The notes: a model not told the origin generated them from the letters alone. A stretch of 64,000 nt of DNA from DASQEH01 sp035633755 (GCA_035633755.1 DASQEH010000073.1:1-64000), one strand, 5' to 3'. Shown: positions 42,550 through 51,655, numbered from the stretch's first letter. Numbers and translations are program-made.

Positions 42550-44075
42550 CGTGCGGCCTCCGTCTGGTGGGTGGCGGCGTGCATCACGGCCTCCGGCGTC
42601 GCATCCTCGCGGGGAATGTCAGCGGTGATTCGCCCCTCGCACACGACGAGGACACGGTCTGCCATACCGAGCACCTCGGGGAGCTCGGAGGAGATCATCA
42701 AGATGGCGAGCCCCTGGCCCGCGAGCTCCGACAGCAGTCGGTGAACCTCTGCCTTGGTGCCGACGTCAATGCCCCGTGTCGGCTCGTCGATGATCAGCAG
42801 TGAAGGGTCCGTGGCCAGCCACTTGGCAATCACGACCTTCTGTTGGTTGCCACCGCTCATCGTCGACGCCTTGCTGTCGAGCGACCCGGTCTTCACCTGC
42901 AGTCGCCCGGCCCACGGCGCCGCGGCGCGGTTCTCCATGCCGGCGGTGAGCAGTCCCGCTTTCGCCAGTCCCTGGCGCATCACACCCGCGACGTTGCGCG
43001 CCACGGAGGAGTCGATCACCAGCCCCTGCTTGCGACGGTCCTCGGGGATGAACGCGGCGCCGGCCCTGATGGCGGCACGCGGGTCGTTCTTCGGCACTGG
43101 CTTCCCGTTGATGCGGACGGAGCCGGACTCGTAGCCGTCGACGCCGAACACCGCCCGTGCGATCTCGCTGCGACCAGCACCAACCAGGCCGGCGAGGCCA
43201 ACGATCTCCCCAGCGCGGACTTCGAAGGTGACGTCATGGAAGACGCCTGTGGCACGTAGCCCCTCGACCTCGAGGACCGGCTCCCCGACGGCACAGACCG
43301 TCTTCGGGAACAGATCGGCGACCTCACGGCCGACCATGGCGGCCACGATCTTGTCCACGGTCGTCTCAGCGATGCGATCGGTGGAGATGTAAGCGCCGTC
43401 CCGCATCACGGTGACCGTGTCGCACAGCTCGAAGACCTCGTCGAACCGGTGCGAGATGAACACCAGTGCCCGGCCCTCGTCCCGCAGGCTTCGAGCCACC
43501 GCGAAGAGCCGTTCCACCTCTACGCCGCTGAGTGCGGCGGTCGGCTCGTCCATGATCAGGACCTTGGCGTCCACCGAGATGGCCTTGGCGATTTCGATGA
43601 TCTGCTGGTCGGCGATGGAGAGCCCCTCTGCGGGGCGACGCGGGTCGATGTGCACGCCAAGCCGGGCGAAAAGCGACTCCGCCTCGGCGTACATCACTGC
43701 CCGGTCGATCCTGCGACCCCGGCCGAGCGGTTGGCGTCCCATGAAGATGTTCTCGGTCACTGACATGTCGGGGAACAGCGTCGGTTCCTGATAGATGACC
43801 GCGACACCGGCGTTCTTGGATTCCGCGGTCGAGTGGAAGTCGACGACCTCTCCGTCGAGCCGGAAGTCTCCGGAGTCCCGGCGGTGCACTCCGGCAACGA
43901 CCTTCACCAGCGTCGACTTGCCGGCGCCGTTCTCACCCACCAAGGCATGAATGGATCCCGCGGCCACCCGCAACGAGCCTGACCGCAGGGCGACTACGGG
44001 ACCGAAGGACTTGGAGACGTCGTGCAGCTCCAGCATGGTGCGCGAGCCGGCAGGGCCCTTGTCAACAGCTGCCAC
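42546..44075 (-). CDS. rhaT: Rhamnose ABC transporter, double ATP-binding protein
   Basis: This 509-residue ATPase has two nucleotide-binding domains. The first has GENGAGKSTL, LSIADQQIIEIAKA and LIMDEPTAAL; the second has the degenerate Walker A GLVGAGRSEI, then MSGGNQQKVVIAKWL and IIDEPTRGID. This is the pattern of sugar importers such as RbsA. It starts at GTG 44075, with GGAGGT 8 bases upstream, as first gene of the long rhamnose operon, and is divergent from the LacI-type regulator. Confidence 0.94.
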   Translation of the reverse strand: MAAVDKGPAGSRTMLELHDVSKSFGPVVALRSGSLRVAAGSIHALVGENGAGKSTLVKVVAGVHRRDSGDFRLDGEVVDFHSTAESKNAGVAVIYQEPTLFPDMSVTENIFMGRQPLGRGRRIDRAVMYAEAESLFARLGVHIDPRRPAEGLSIADQQIIEIAKAISVDAKVLIMDEPTAALSGVEVERLFAVARSLRDEGRALVFISHRFDEVFELCDTVTVMRDGAYISTDRIAETTVDKIVAAMVGREVADLFPKTVCAVGEPVLEVEGLRATGVFHDVTFEVRAGEIVGLAGLVGAGRSEIARAVFGVDGYESGSVRINGKPVPKNDPRAAIRAGAAFIPEDRRKQGLVIDSSVARNVAGVMRQGLAKAGLLTAGMENRAAAPWAGRLQVKTGSLDSKASTMSGGNQQKVVIAKWLATDPSLLIIDEPTRGIDVGTKAEVHRLLSELAGQGLAILMISSELPEVLGMADRVLVVCEGRITADIPREDATPEAVMHAATHQTEAAR

Positions 44076-44093
44076 AGTCGCGACCTCCGGTCA

Positions 44094-44107
44094 TTGAAAG
44101 GTTTCAA
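44094..44107. promoter_or_regulatory. LacI-type operator for the rhamnose operon
   Basis: TTGAAA-GG-TTTCAA is a 14-bp palindrome 19 bases before the rhaT start. A related imperfect repeat, CTGATAACGTTTCAG, lies at 44191-44205, just upstream of the LacI-type gene; both share GTTTCA. Two sites in a divergent promoter fit repression of both directions by the LacI-family protein, possibly by looping. Confidence 0.7.
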
Positions 44108-44224
44108 GAGTCAGGAGCGTAGAGTGAGCACGAGGCAACGTCAAGCACCCGCAGACAGTTTTCTGCGCGTAAGACTTTGCCCCCTTCCGACTGATAACGT
44201 TTCAGTACCGTTTCGGAGGATTCC

Positions 44225-45235
44225 ATGGTCAGTGTCAAGGACGTCGCAGTAGCAGCCGGGGTGTCGCTCGGCACGGTCTCGAACGTGCTGAACCGACCAG
44301 ATCGGGTCAGCGTCCCTACGCGCCACCGGGTGCAGCAGGCAATGCGTGATCTTGGGTTCGTTCGAAACGAGTCCGCCCGCCAGCTTCGGGTGGGTCGGAG
44401 CAGCACGGTCGCGTACGTCATGCTCGACGTCTCCAACCCGTTCTTCACCGATGTGGCGGCAGCGGTCGAGACGGCCGCGGAGGCAGCAGGGCTGTCCCTC
44501 TTCATCTGCAGCAGCGGCCAGAGCGCCGAGCGAGAACAGGCGTACTTGAGCCGCCTGGAAGAGCAGCGCGTCCAAGGCATCCTCATCACCCCGGTCGACC
44601 CGGCGTCCCCCTTGCTCGCCGACCTCCCGGCGCGCGGGACTCCCGTGGTGATCGTCGACCGGACCGGGGACGGTGAGAGCCACTGCAGCGTGGCGGTGGA
44701 CGACAAGCTCGGCGGGCACCTCGCCACCGAGCACCTTATCGAGATCGGGCACCGGCAGATCGCGTTCGTCGGTGGCCCCGAGCGGCTCGGACAGGTACGC
44801 GATCGTCGCGCGGGCGCAATGTCGGCCCTCTCCGACGCGGGACTGGGCGAGGAACGGCTCTCGACACTGGTGACCGACGCCCTCACCGTGGCCGAGGGTC
44901 GTAACGCAGGACAGCGCATCGCGGGGATGCCGCGCGCCTCCCGGCCGACTGCAGCGTTCTGTGCCAACGACCTGGTGGCCCTCGGGCTCCTTCAGGCCTG
45001 CCTTGCGCTGGGGCTGCGGGTCCCGGACGACTTGGCCATTGTCGGCTACGACGACATCGAGTTCGCCGCGGCTGCCGCCGTGCCCCTCACATCAGTCCGT
45101 CAGCCGCGCCGCGACCTCGGCCACCGCGCGGCCGAGCTGCTGCTCGACGAAGCCAGCAACCCGGCTCACGTGCACCAGCAGGTTCAGTTCAACCCCGAGC
45201 TCGTCGCCCGCGCATCGACACGCCGCGGTTCCTAG
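44225..45235 (+). CDS. LacI-family regulator of rhamnose use
   Basis: This 336-residue LacI/GalR protein has an N-terminal headpiece (VSVKDVAVAAGVSLGTVSNVLNRPDRVSVPTRHRVQQAM), hinge, and periplasmic-binding-like sensor (VAYVMLDVSNPFFTDVAAAVE, AFCANDLVALGLLQAC, IVGYDDIEFAAAAAVPLTSVRQP). GGAGG precedes the ATG. It is divergent from the rhamnose operon and flanked by LacI-type palindromes, so it most likely represses transport and catabolism until a rhamnose-derived ligand binds. Confidence 0.92.
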   Translation: MVSVKDVAVAAGVSLGTVSNVLNRPDRVSVPTRHRVQQAMRDLGFVRNESARQLRVGRSSTVAYVMLDVSNPFFTDVAAAVETAAEAAGLSLFICSSGQSAEREQAYLSRLEEQRVQGILITPVDPASPLLADLPARGTPVVIVDRTGDGESHCSVAVDDKLGGHLATEHLIEIGHRQIAFVGGPERLGQVRDRRAGAMSALSDAGLGEERLSTLVTDALTVAEGRNAGQRIAGMPRASRPTAAFCANDLVALGLLQACLALGLRVPDDLAIVGYDDIEFAAAAAVPLTSVRQPRRDLGHRAAELLLDEASNPAHVHQQVQFNPELVARASTRRGS

Positions 45236-45260
45236 TGCCTCGGGTCACGCTGTGGCCTAG

Positions 45261-45290
45261 GCGTCGGCCTTGGCGTCGGCCTTGGCGTCG
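45261..45290. repeat. Short 12-bp tandem repeat
   Basis: GCGTCGGCCTTG occurs twice in a row, followed by a third partial copy. On the minus strand it would read DFIDAKADAKADA then a stop, the look of a protein's charged C-terminal tail, but no upstream coding or start is available because the lipoprotein gene begins at 45328. Confidence 0.5.
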
Positions 45291-45327
45291 ATGAAGTCGC
45301 CGGCAGCAGCAGACCAATCTTGGGTAC

Positions 45328-46473
45328 ATGGCACCCGTGCGATGCCGGATCGTGGCCCTGGTCGTCTTCGCTGTGCTGCTCGCCGGCTGCAGCGATGAGG
45401 ACTCAGGAGCCAGCTCGGGCGACGAGGCCTCCACGGCCGCTGCCGGTCCACCGCGCGGTGAGAACGGGGGTCCTGTCTCCGGCGGCGGCGACGATGGCCC
45501 CGCTCCGCCCGACCCGACACCACCGGAGCCCAAGGCAGACACATCTCGGGCGGACGAGCAGGACGCGGCGGGGGCGGCGCGTCCAGTGTCTGTGTTGGGT
45601 CTGGCCGAGCAGCACCATCAAGGTGACCGCTTGCGGCTGGGTGCCGTGCGCGAGCGGACGTCTGAGTACACGTCGTACGACGTGAGCTACCGAAGCCGCA
45701 CGACCACCCGGACCGGCATCGAGTCCTACACCATCTCGGGAGTGCTCAACGTGCCCCGCGGGCCTGGACCATTTCCTGCGGTGGTGCTGGCGCACGGGTA
45801 CATCGATCCGGCCGTCTACGTCCGCGGTCAGGGTATGACGCGCGAGCGCGGCTACCTTGCCACCCGCGGATACGTCGCACTGCACGTGGACTACCGGAAC
45901 CACGCCGAGTCCGACGACGACCCGCGACTGCAGATTCGGATGCGACTCGGATACAGCGCCGACGTGATAAACGCTGTGAAGGCGATACGCACGTCAGTCG
46001 AGGTACCCGTCGACGGGGACCGGATCGCCCTGTTCGGCCGGTCCATGGGCGGCGGCGTGATCCTGAAAGCGCTTGTGGCGGAGCCGGGACTCGTCCAGGC
46101 GGCTGCTCCGTGGGCGTCGGTCTCGTCATTGGAGCGCCAGAACTACGACCAGTTCATCCGTCCCGATCCGGACGACTCTGGTTTACGGAACCGATTGGCG
46201 CGTCGCTTCGGCACGCCCGAGCAGGACCCGCTTCACTGGCGGGACAACTCCTCTCGCCCCTACTTCGACCGAATCACCGAGCCGGTGCTGCTGGTCCACG
46301 GACGCTTCGATGACACGTGTCCGCCGCGTTGGGCCCGAGCGACACAACGCGCGCTCACTCGGGCTGGCGCGACGTCGGAACTGGTCTGGTACGACGACGG
46401 ACATGCCTTCGGGCCGGCGTTCAACGCCGCCATGAAACGAACCGTCCAGTTCTTCGACCGACACCTCCGCTGA
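45328..46473 (+). CDS. Lipoprotein alpha/beta hydrolase (prolyl-oligopeptidase-like)
   Basis: This 381-residue exported hydrolase has a lipobox (LLAGC) near residue 20 and a long Gly/Pro/Asp-rich linker to about residue 85. The hydrolase domain follows: VVLAHGYIDPAVYVRGQG, nucleophile elbow GRSMGGG, acid in LVHGRFDDTCPP and His in YDDGHAFGP. The triad is complete. It probably cleaves peptides or esters at the cell surface. Confidence 0.88.
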   Translation: MAPVRCRIVALVVFAVLLAGCSDEDSGASSGDEASTAAAGPPRGENGGPVSGGGDDGPAPPDPTPPEPKADTSRADEQDAAGAARPVSVLGLAEQHHQGDRLRLGAVRERTSEYTSYDVSYRSRTTTRTGIESYTISGVLNVPRGPGPFPAVVLAHGYIDPAVYVRGQGMTRERGYLATRGYVALHVDYRNHAESDDDPRLQIRMRLGYSADVINAVKAIRTSVEVPVDGDRIALFGRSMGGGVILKALVAEPGLVQAAAPWASVSSLERQNYDQFIRPDPDDSGLRNRLARRFGTPEQDPLHWRDNSSRPYFDRITEPVLLVHGRFDDTCPPRWARATQRALTRAGATSELVWYDDGHAFGPAFNAAMKRTVQFFDRHLR

Positions 46474-46602
46474 CTCGCTGTACGCCGGCTCAGTCGGGTC
46501 CTTCGGCCAAGCCCGTTGAGCCGGTTGTCCCTTCGGGTTCCTCACGTCTAGCGTTTCCGGAGCACGAGTGAGCTGCGAACGATTGGACACCTGGAGGCCA
46601 CG

Positions 46603-46771
46603 ATGTCGGTGTCGCACCCCCAGCAACCTCGTCTCACCGCAGGCAAAGTCCACACTCACACGGTCAGGGCGGCTCGCGGCGGGCCTCCTCGCGGCTGCTG
46701 CCACGGCTACCGCCCTCGTGGGCGTCACCCACGGCGCTGGCTCACCCCCAGTCCAGCCTGATGCACGCTGA
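46603..46771 (+). pseudogene. Frameshifted remnant of a small secreted protein
   Basis: An ATG at 46603 has an excellent GGAGG 5 bases upstream and reads MSVSHPQQPRLTAGKVHTH. The neighbouring frame then continues with a signal-peptide-like SGRLAAGLLAAAATATALVG, THGAGSPPVQPDAR, and stops at 46771. In no single frame do the ribosome site and the hydrophobic core belong together. A frameshift in a secreted-protein gene, now cut short, is the likely explanation. Confidence 0.4.
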
Positions 46772-47651
46772 TCAGCTCCACGTGAGCCTCGACATGGCCC
46801 GGCGGCTCGTCCATGACCAGTTTCCCCAGTGGCGGCGCGAACCACTGCAGGCGGTGACGGCGCAGGGGACAGTAAACGCGGTCTACCGCATCGGAAATGG
46901 TCTTGCCGCACGCTTTCCGCTGCGCGCGATGGACCCGGTCGAGGCGAGAGCCTGGTTGGAGTCCGAAGCCAGCGCCTGCCGGGAACTGGCATCCTGCAGC
47001 CCGGTGCCGACCCCCGTCCCGGTGACGCTCGGTTCACCGGGTCATGGCTACCCGCTCCCCTGGGCGGTGCAGACGTGGTTGACCGGCACGGACGCGACCC
47101 GGTTCGATCCTGCACGATCGGTCGCGTTCGCCGAGGACCTCGCTGTCTTCATCACGAGACTGCGTGCCGCCGACACCCACGGCCGACAGTTCCGTGGTGT
47201 TGGCCGGGGAGGGCAACTGCCCGATCACGACGCGTGGATGAGCATCTGCTTCCGCGAGAGCGAAGGCCTGCTGGACGCCACTCCCCTCCGCCGCTTGTGG
47301 CGCGACCTCCGAGAACTGCCTGCCGTGGGTCCGGACGTCATGTCTCACGGCGATCTGATGCCGGGTAACGTGCTCGTGACCAGCGACAGGAGGCTCCTCG
47401 GTGTCCTCGACGGGGGTGGGTTCGGGCCGGCCGACCCGGCACTGGATCTCGTCTCCGGGTGGCACCTACTTGACCGTGAGCCGCGGCAAGCGCTGAGGCA
47501 GGCACTGGGCTGTGGCGATCTCGAGTGGGCACGAGGGAGGGCGTGGGCGCTACAGCAGGCGATGGGCCTCGTGTGGTACTACACCGAGTCGAATCCAGTC
47601 ATAAGCCGGGTTGGGCGACGCACCCTCGTTCGCCTACTCGAGGACACTTGA
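46761..47651 (+). CDS. Aminoglycoside phosphotransferase-fold kinase
   Basis: This 296-residue APH-family protein has a nucleotide-binding N lobe (VNAVYRIGNGLAARFPLRAMD), PLPWAVQTWLTGTDAT as hinge region, the catalytic loop SHGDLMPGNVLV and a metal-binding GVLDGGGFGPADPALDLV. The fold phosphorylates drugs, sugars or amino alcohols; the substrate is unknown. Its start has a weak ribosome site and lies inside the end of the preceding broken ORF. Confidence 0.85.
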   Translation: MHADQLHVSLDMARRLVHDQFPQWRREPLQAVTAQGTVNAVYRIGNGLAARFPLRAMDPVEARAWLESEASACRELASCSPVPTPVPVTLGSPGHGYPLPWAVQTWLTGTDATRFDPARSVAFAEDLAVFITRLRAADTHGRQFRGVGRGGQLPDHDAWMSICFRESEGLLDATPLRRLWRDLRELPAVGPDVMSHGDLMPGNVLVTSDRRLLGVLDGGGFGPADPALDLVSGWHLLDREPRQALRQALGCGDLEWARGRAWALQQAMGLVWYYTESNPVISRVGRRTLVRLLEDT

Positions 47652-47975
47652 AATTCCTGCAACCATTGCGGACCGTAGTGGATGGGTCACCGGATTGGCG
47701 TGGCGCTCGGTTGTGTGGCAGGTGCAGACTGTGAAGCAGGAGCCGATGCGCTCGGCTCCTAGTCGGGGCGCTTCGGCGTTACTCGGGGGGGAGCCCGAGG
47801 CCCCTGACTGGCGCTCCCGGCGGTCAGGCCCACCCCCCGCGGGCCTCCGCCGGGGGCCCGCCACTCGGCGAGGCGGTGGCCGATCTCGGGGGCGGGATGC
47901 CCATGGCCTCGCTGGTGAGCCAGTTGGCTGCGACGCGATCCGCCCAACCCCGGCTCCCTGCGCTGCGAGCAGCCT
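47652..47975. other. Intergenic segment with hairpin
   Basis: I see no gene in these 324 bases. It is very GC-rich in its second half (runs of C and G around 47785-47860). A clear hairpin at 47738-47760 is listed separately. Confidence 0.5.
47738..47760 (+). terminator. Perfect hairpin after the kinase gene
   Basis: AGGAGCCGA-TGCGC-TCGGCTCCT forms a 9-bp stem with a 5-base loop about 90 bases after the stop. No T tract follows, as is common for terminators in GC-rich actinobacteria, so the role as terminator is a guess. Confidence 0.45.
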
Positions 47976-48632
47976 ATGGTTGAAGCGATGAGTGCACTCA
48001 GCATCCGTTCGACTGACAACCATGATCCGGATGCGGCCTACGGCCCCGCTGTGCCGGTCGCTCTATCGCTCTCCGCGCTGGGTGGGGTGACCTTCGGGGG
48101 GCTTACGCAGCTCGGGCAGTCCTTGCTTCCCGACTGGCTGCACTCTCTAGCCAACTCGGCTGCGCCGTGGGTGGTTCTCGCGTTCATCTTCGCGCTGCTC
48201 AGTCGGGTCATGTGGGCAGCCTGTGCATCCGGATTTCTGACGCTGGCTGGGTTGGAGCTCGGCTACGTCGCTATGGCGGCCATCCGCGGCTACCCGTCCG
48301 CAGTCACCACCGTGACCTTCTGGTTGGTGGCTGCCATTGTCTTCGGTCCACCCGTTGGGCTCGGCGCGTACCTGCTCCGGATTCGCGCCGAACGCTGGGG
48401 GGCTGCCGGTGGCGGCTTGCTCGCTGGCATCGTCAGCGGCGAAGGTCTGTCGTCGTACCTACGGGTTCGAGATACGACCACGCCCGGATACTGGGTAGCC
48501 GAGATGCTCGTGGGGCTCGGCCTTCTCGCTCTCGTCTGTCGCCGGGCAGGTGTCCGATGGGCCATCGTCGGCTTCGTCGTCGGGCTGGGATGTCTGCTGT
48601 CCACCGGCTACATCCCGATGTTCGGGGCCTAG
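47976..48632 (+). CDS. DUF6518-type membrane protein
   Basis: This 218-residue membrane protein has about six helices, with GGLTQLGQSLLPDWLHSLANSAAPWVVLAFIFAL near the start, typical of DUF6518. It then has the pattern GAYLLRIRAERWGAAGGGLLAGIVSGEGLSSY and closes with RWAIVGFVVGLGCLL. The ATG at 47976 or 47988 may be used. Function unknown; no clear partner. Confidence 0.8.
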   Translation: MVEAMSALSIRSTDNHDPDAAYGPAVPVALSLSALGGVTFGGLTQLGQSLLPDWLHSLANSAAPWVVLAFIFALLSRVMWAACASGFLTLAGLELGYVAMAAIRGYPSAVTTVTFWLVAAIVFGPPVGLGAYLLRIRAERWGAAGGGLLAGIVSGEGLSSYLRVRDTTTPGYWVAEMLVGLGLLALVCRRAGVRWAIVGFVVGLGCLLSTGYIPMFGA

Positions 48633-48776
48633 CCTCACTCCGGGGACCCCGCTGGCGACCGCACCAAAGGAACGCTGCCGGTGAGGGAACCACGACGGGG
48701 GTGAAGCACTGAGAGGTATGACTGCTGCTCGTGCTGTCGGTTCCCATCCGCGGCGACGACGGTGCAGGATGTCGGC

Positions 48777-49745
48777 ATGCCCGAGGAGGAACGGCACGGG
48801 GTACGGCTGACCAACTTGGACCAGCCCCTGTTCGCTGACGCCGGCGCGACCAAGCGCGACCTCGTCGACTATCTGGATGCACTCGCGGACCGATTCGTAC
48901 CGGTGCTTGCTGGCCGCGCCTTGAGCGTGGTGCGGATCTTGCGCGGACAGCAGCCATTCATGCAGAAGAACCTCCCGGCCTACGCCCCCGCGTCGATTGC
49001 AACGCTCGAGGTTGCGACACAGGACGGCAGACGGGTGGTCCGCTACCCCGTGTGCGATGACTCGCAGACGCTGCTCTGGTTCGCCAACCAGCGGGCTGTC
49101 GAGTATCACCCGACGCTGTTTCGAGGCCGTCAGTTCGATGCTCCTTCCTACCTGGTCGTCGACCTCGACCCGCCCGCGGGCTCCGCAGCCTTCTCGCAAG
49201 CGGTTGAGGCTGCACTGCTGGTGCGAACGGTCCTCATTGACACCGGTATGGCGGCGCTGGCGAAGACCAGCGGCGCCAAGGGCGTGCATGTCGTGGTGCC
49301 CCTGGCGGCGGGGCAGTCGGCAACGGACGTCGCCGCCGCCACCCGCGCCGTCGCGGCCCGCGCGGAGAGACTCGACTCCCAGCTGACCACAACCGCGTTC
49401 GTCGTCGAGGAACGTCAGGGCAAGGTCTTCCTCGATGCGACGCGGGCTGGTGGGGCGACCGTGGTGGCGGCCTACAGTCCCAGAGTCCGGGCCGGCGTCC
49501 CCGTCTCGTTCCCGGTCGCCTGGGAGGACCTGCAGCGCGCCTCACCTGCCGACTTCACCCTGCACACCGTGCCGCGGTTGCTGGGCGACGGCGATCCGTG
49601 GACCACGTTGATGCCTCCTCCGCAGGTTCTCAACCCCGGACTCGTGGAGGAAGGGCACGGCATCCCAGTCGCTCGCGTGGCAGCGATGCACGAGGGCAAG
49701 CGCCGCGCCAGAGCGCGACGGGCGGCCGGGGAGTCGGAAGACTAG
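48777..49745 (+). CDS. LigD-type polymerase/primase domain protein
   Basis: This 322-residue stand-alone polymerase domain of the bacterial NHEJ ligase D type has VRLTNLDQPLFADAGATKRDLVDYLDALADRFVP, QKNLPAYAP, a catalytic LVVDLDPP (DxD) and TSGAKGVHVVVPL. These are PolDom/AEP features. No Ku or ligase domain is adjacent. Such proteins add ribo- or deoxynucleotides at DNA ends in repair. Start ATG 48777 has a nearby AGGATG; GTG at 48762 is possible. Confidence 0.88.
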   Translation: MPEEERHGVRLTNLDQPLFADAGATKRDLVDYLDALADRFVPVLAGRALSVVRILRGQQPFMQKNLPAYAPASIATLEVATQDGRRVVRYPVCDDSQTLLWFANQRAVEYHPTLFRGRQFDAPSYLVVDLDPPAGSAAFSQAVEAALLVRTVLIDTGMAALAKTSGAKGVHVVVPLAAGQSATDVAAATRAVAARAERLDSQLTTTAFVVEERQGKVFLDATRAGGATVVAAYSPRVRAGVPVSFPVAWEDLQRASPADFTLHTVPRLLGDGDPWTTLMPPPQVLNPGLVEEGHGIPVARVAAMHEGKRRARARRAAGESED

Positions 49746-49775
49746 GAAGCGTCACGAGATGGCTGGAGCGAGGCG

Positions 49776-50990
49776 ATGACTGGGCGCGTGGCTGGGTACT
49801 TGGCACAGATGAGGTCCCAATCCGAGGATCACCCCTCGACAGGCCGCTGGGCACACGCCGTCGTGGTGGTGACGTCGCTCGTCGTCTGCGGAGCGTGCAC
49901 CATTTCACCACCCGACGACGAAGCCGCACAGAGCAGTGCCACGTCGAACAGCAGCCCGTCGAGCAGTAGCACCACGTCGAGCTCACCGTCAACCAGTAAG
50001 GTTTCGTCGCCTCGCCCGGTGCTCTCCCAGGGCGACGTCGACTGGGTCCGGGTCGCTGATGAGGCAGAGACCAGCGTGGTGAGCATCGACGTCCGCGGCC
50101 TGTCCCAAACGGGGCAGGGATCGGGAGTGGTCATCGACGACAACGGCCACGTGCTGACGAACAACCACGTGGTAGCGCCGGCGGCCGGCGGCGGACAGAT
50201 CCAGGTCGCCCTGAGCGATGCGCGTGTCTTCGATGCCGTCCTGGTTGGTACTGACTCGGAGAGTGACCTCGCTGTTCTGCAAATAGAGCCAACGCCGAGC
50301 GACGTCACCGCTCTGGAGTTCGGCGACTCCGAAGCAGTGGTCGTCGGGGAGCCCGTGATGGCGCTGGGGAACCCACTCGGGCTCTCCAACACCGTGACGG
50401 TCGGCATCGTGAGTGCCCTGGACCGACCCGTCACCACCCAACGCGCCGGTGGTTCTCTCGGCGAACAGGCCAACCCAGTGGTGACCAACGCGATCCAGAC
50501 CGACGCAGCTGTCAACCCGGGCAACTCCGGTGGGGCTTTGGTCAACTCGTCCGGCCAGTTGATCGGCATCAACTCGTCCATCGCCACAGTGGGGGCTTCC
50601 GATGGAGGTCCGGGCGGCAGCATCGGGCTGGGCTTCGCGATTCCTTCCAACGAGGCCCAGTGGGTCGCGCGCGAGCTGATCGAGACCGGCGTCGTCCGGC
50701 ACGCCTACCTTGGCGTGGACCCGGAGGACGCCACCGTGACTGTGGACGGTGTTCGCAGACAAGCGGCGGGAATCACGAAGGTGATCGAGGGCTCGGCGGC
50801 CGCTCAAGTCGGCCTGGAAGCCGGCGAGGCCGTCATCGAAGTCGACGGGGAGACGGTGGCTGGCGAACAGTCGCTCGTGGCTCAGATCCGTGAACGTGAA
50901 CCCGGTACGCAAGTGGTCCTCACGGTCGTTCGCGACGGACAGAGCCGCGATGTCACGGTCGAGTTCGGAACGCGCCCCGACGGCCCTTAG
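49776..50990 (+). CDS. HtrA-like S1C serine protease, lipoprotein
   Basis: This 404-residue protease has a membrane/lipobox segment (VVVVTSLVVCGAC), a Ser-rich linker of about 40 residues, a trypsin-like domain with His in VLTNNHVV, Asp in SESDLAVLQ and Ser in NPGNSGGAL, then a PDZ domain (AYLGVDPEDATVTV, GSAAAQVGLEAGEAVIEVDG). It likely handles misfolded or signalling proteins at the cell surface. GGAG stands before the ATG. Confidence 0.93.
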   Translation: MTGRVAGYLAQMRSQSEDHPSTGRWAHAVVVVTSLVVCGACTISPPDDEAAQSSATSNSSPSSSSTTSSSPSTSKVSSPRPVLSQGDVDWVRVADEAETSVVSIDVRGLSQTGQGSGVVIDDNGHVLTNNHVVAPAAGGGQIQVALSDARVFDAVLVGTDSESDLAVLQIEPTPSDVTALEFGDSEAVVVGEPVMALGNPLGLSNTVTVGIVSALDRPVTTQRAGGSLGEQANPVVTNAIQTDAAVNPGNSGGALVNSSGQLIGINSSIATVGASDGGPGGSIGLGFAIPSNEAQWVARELIETGVVRHAYLGVDPEDATVTVDGVRRQAAGITKVIEGSAAAQVGLEAGEAVIEVDGETVAGEQSLVAQIREREPGTQVVLTVVRDGQSRDVTVEFGTRPDGP

Positions 50991-51113
50991 TCAGGGCGTC
51001 CACGTCTCGTCGTGCCGTTGAAGCCGCCTCTATAAGCCCCGCACGCCGGCCACGGCGATTCCCTAGCCGGCCAGGGTTGGTCTTGAGGCTAACCGCTTGC
51101 GTCACTAGCCGTT

Positions 51114-51121
51114 TATCGATA
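51114..51121. promoter_or_regulatory. TATCGATA palindrome
   Basis: The 8-bp palindrome TATCGATA is in an unusually AT-rich stretch 33 bases before the DUF2975 gene. It may be an operator or part of the promoter for the four-gene operon that includes an XRE regulator. Confidence 0.4.
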
Positions 51122-51154
51122 GGTTTCTCTTGTATTTCAATCGAAGGGGACCTG

Positions 51155-51655
51155 ATGGGCAAGCTCACAGACCTGTCGCTACGCATCGTGCTGGTGATGG
51201 TGTTCGCCGGCTCGCTGTTCCTGCAAGCGGTGATGGTGCCGCTGCTGGCCAGCGACCTGGAGGCGGACTTCGGGTCGTACGCTGCGCAGGTACGAACCCA
51301 GCTCATCGTGCTCGTCGTCCTGGGCATCGTGACCGTGCAGGTCGTTGTGGTCTGCGTCTGGCGTCTGCTGACGATGGTGAGGCGGGGCACGGTGTTCTCC
51401 GACGCCGCCTTCCGGTACGTGGACGTCGTGATCGGGGCCATCGCGACAGCCTCTCTGCTCACGTTCTTACTCGGTGTCGTGCTCGCTCCGGGGGAGGACG
51501 TGGCTCCGGGCATCGTTCTGCTGATCGGCGGCGCGGCCGTGCTGATCGCCGGCATCGCACTGATCGTCTTGGTGCAGCGCATGCTGTTGGCCCAAGCCGT
51601 CGCCCGCGACGCCGAGGCGCAGCACCTGCAGTCCGAGCTCGACGAGGTGATCTGA
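51155..51655 (+). CDS. DUF2975 membrane protein
   Basis: This 166-residue protein has four membrane helices (IVLVMVFAGSLFLQAVMVPLL, IVLVVLGIVTVQVVVVCVWRLL, VIGAIATASLLTFLLGVVLA, VLLIGGAAVLIAGIALIVLVQRML) with TMVRRGTVFSDAAFRYVDVV between, typical of DUF2975. The family is normally encoded next to a small XRE regulator, as here. GAAGGGGA precedes the ATG. Stop and next start overlap (TGATG). Function unknown. Confidence 0.88.
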   Translation: MGKLTDLSLRIVLVMVFAGSLFLQAVMVPLLASDLEADFGSYAAQVRTQLIVLVVLGIVTVQVVVVCVWRLLTMVRRGTVFSDAAFRYVDVVIGAIATASLLTFLLGVVLAPGEDVAPGIVLLIGGAAVLIAGIALIVLVQRMLLAQAVARDAEAQHLQSELDEVI

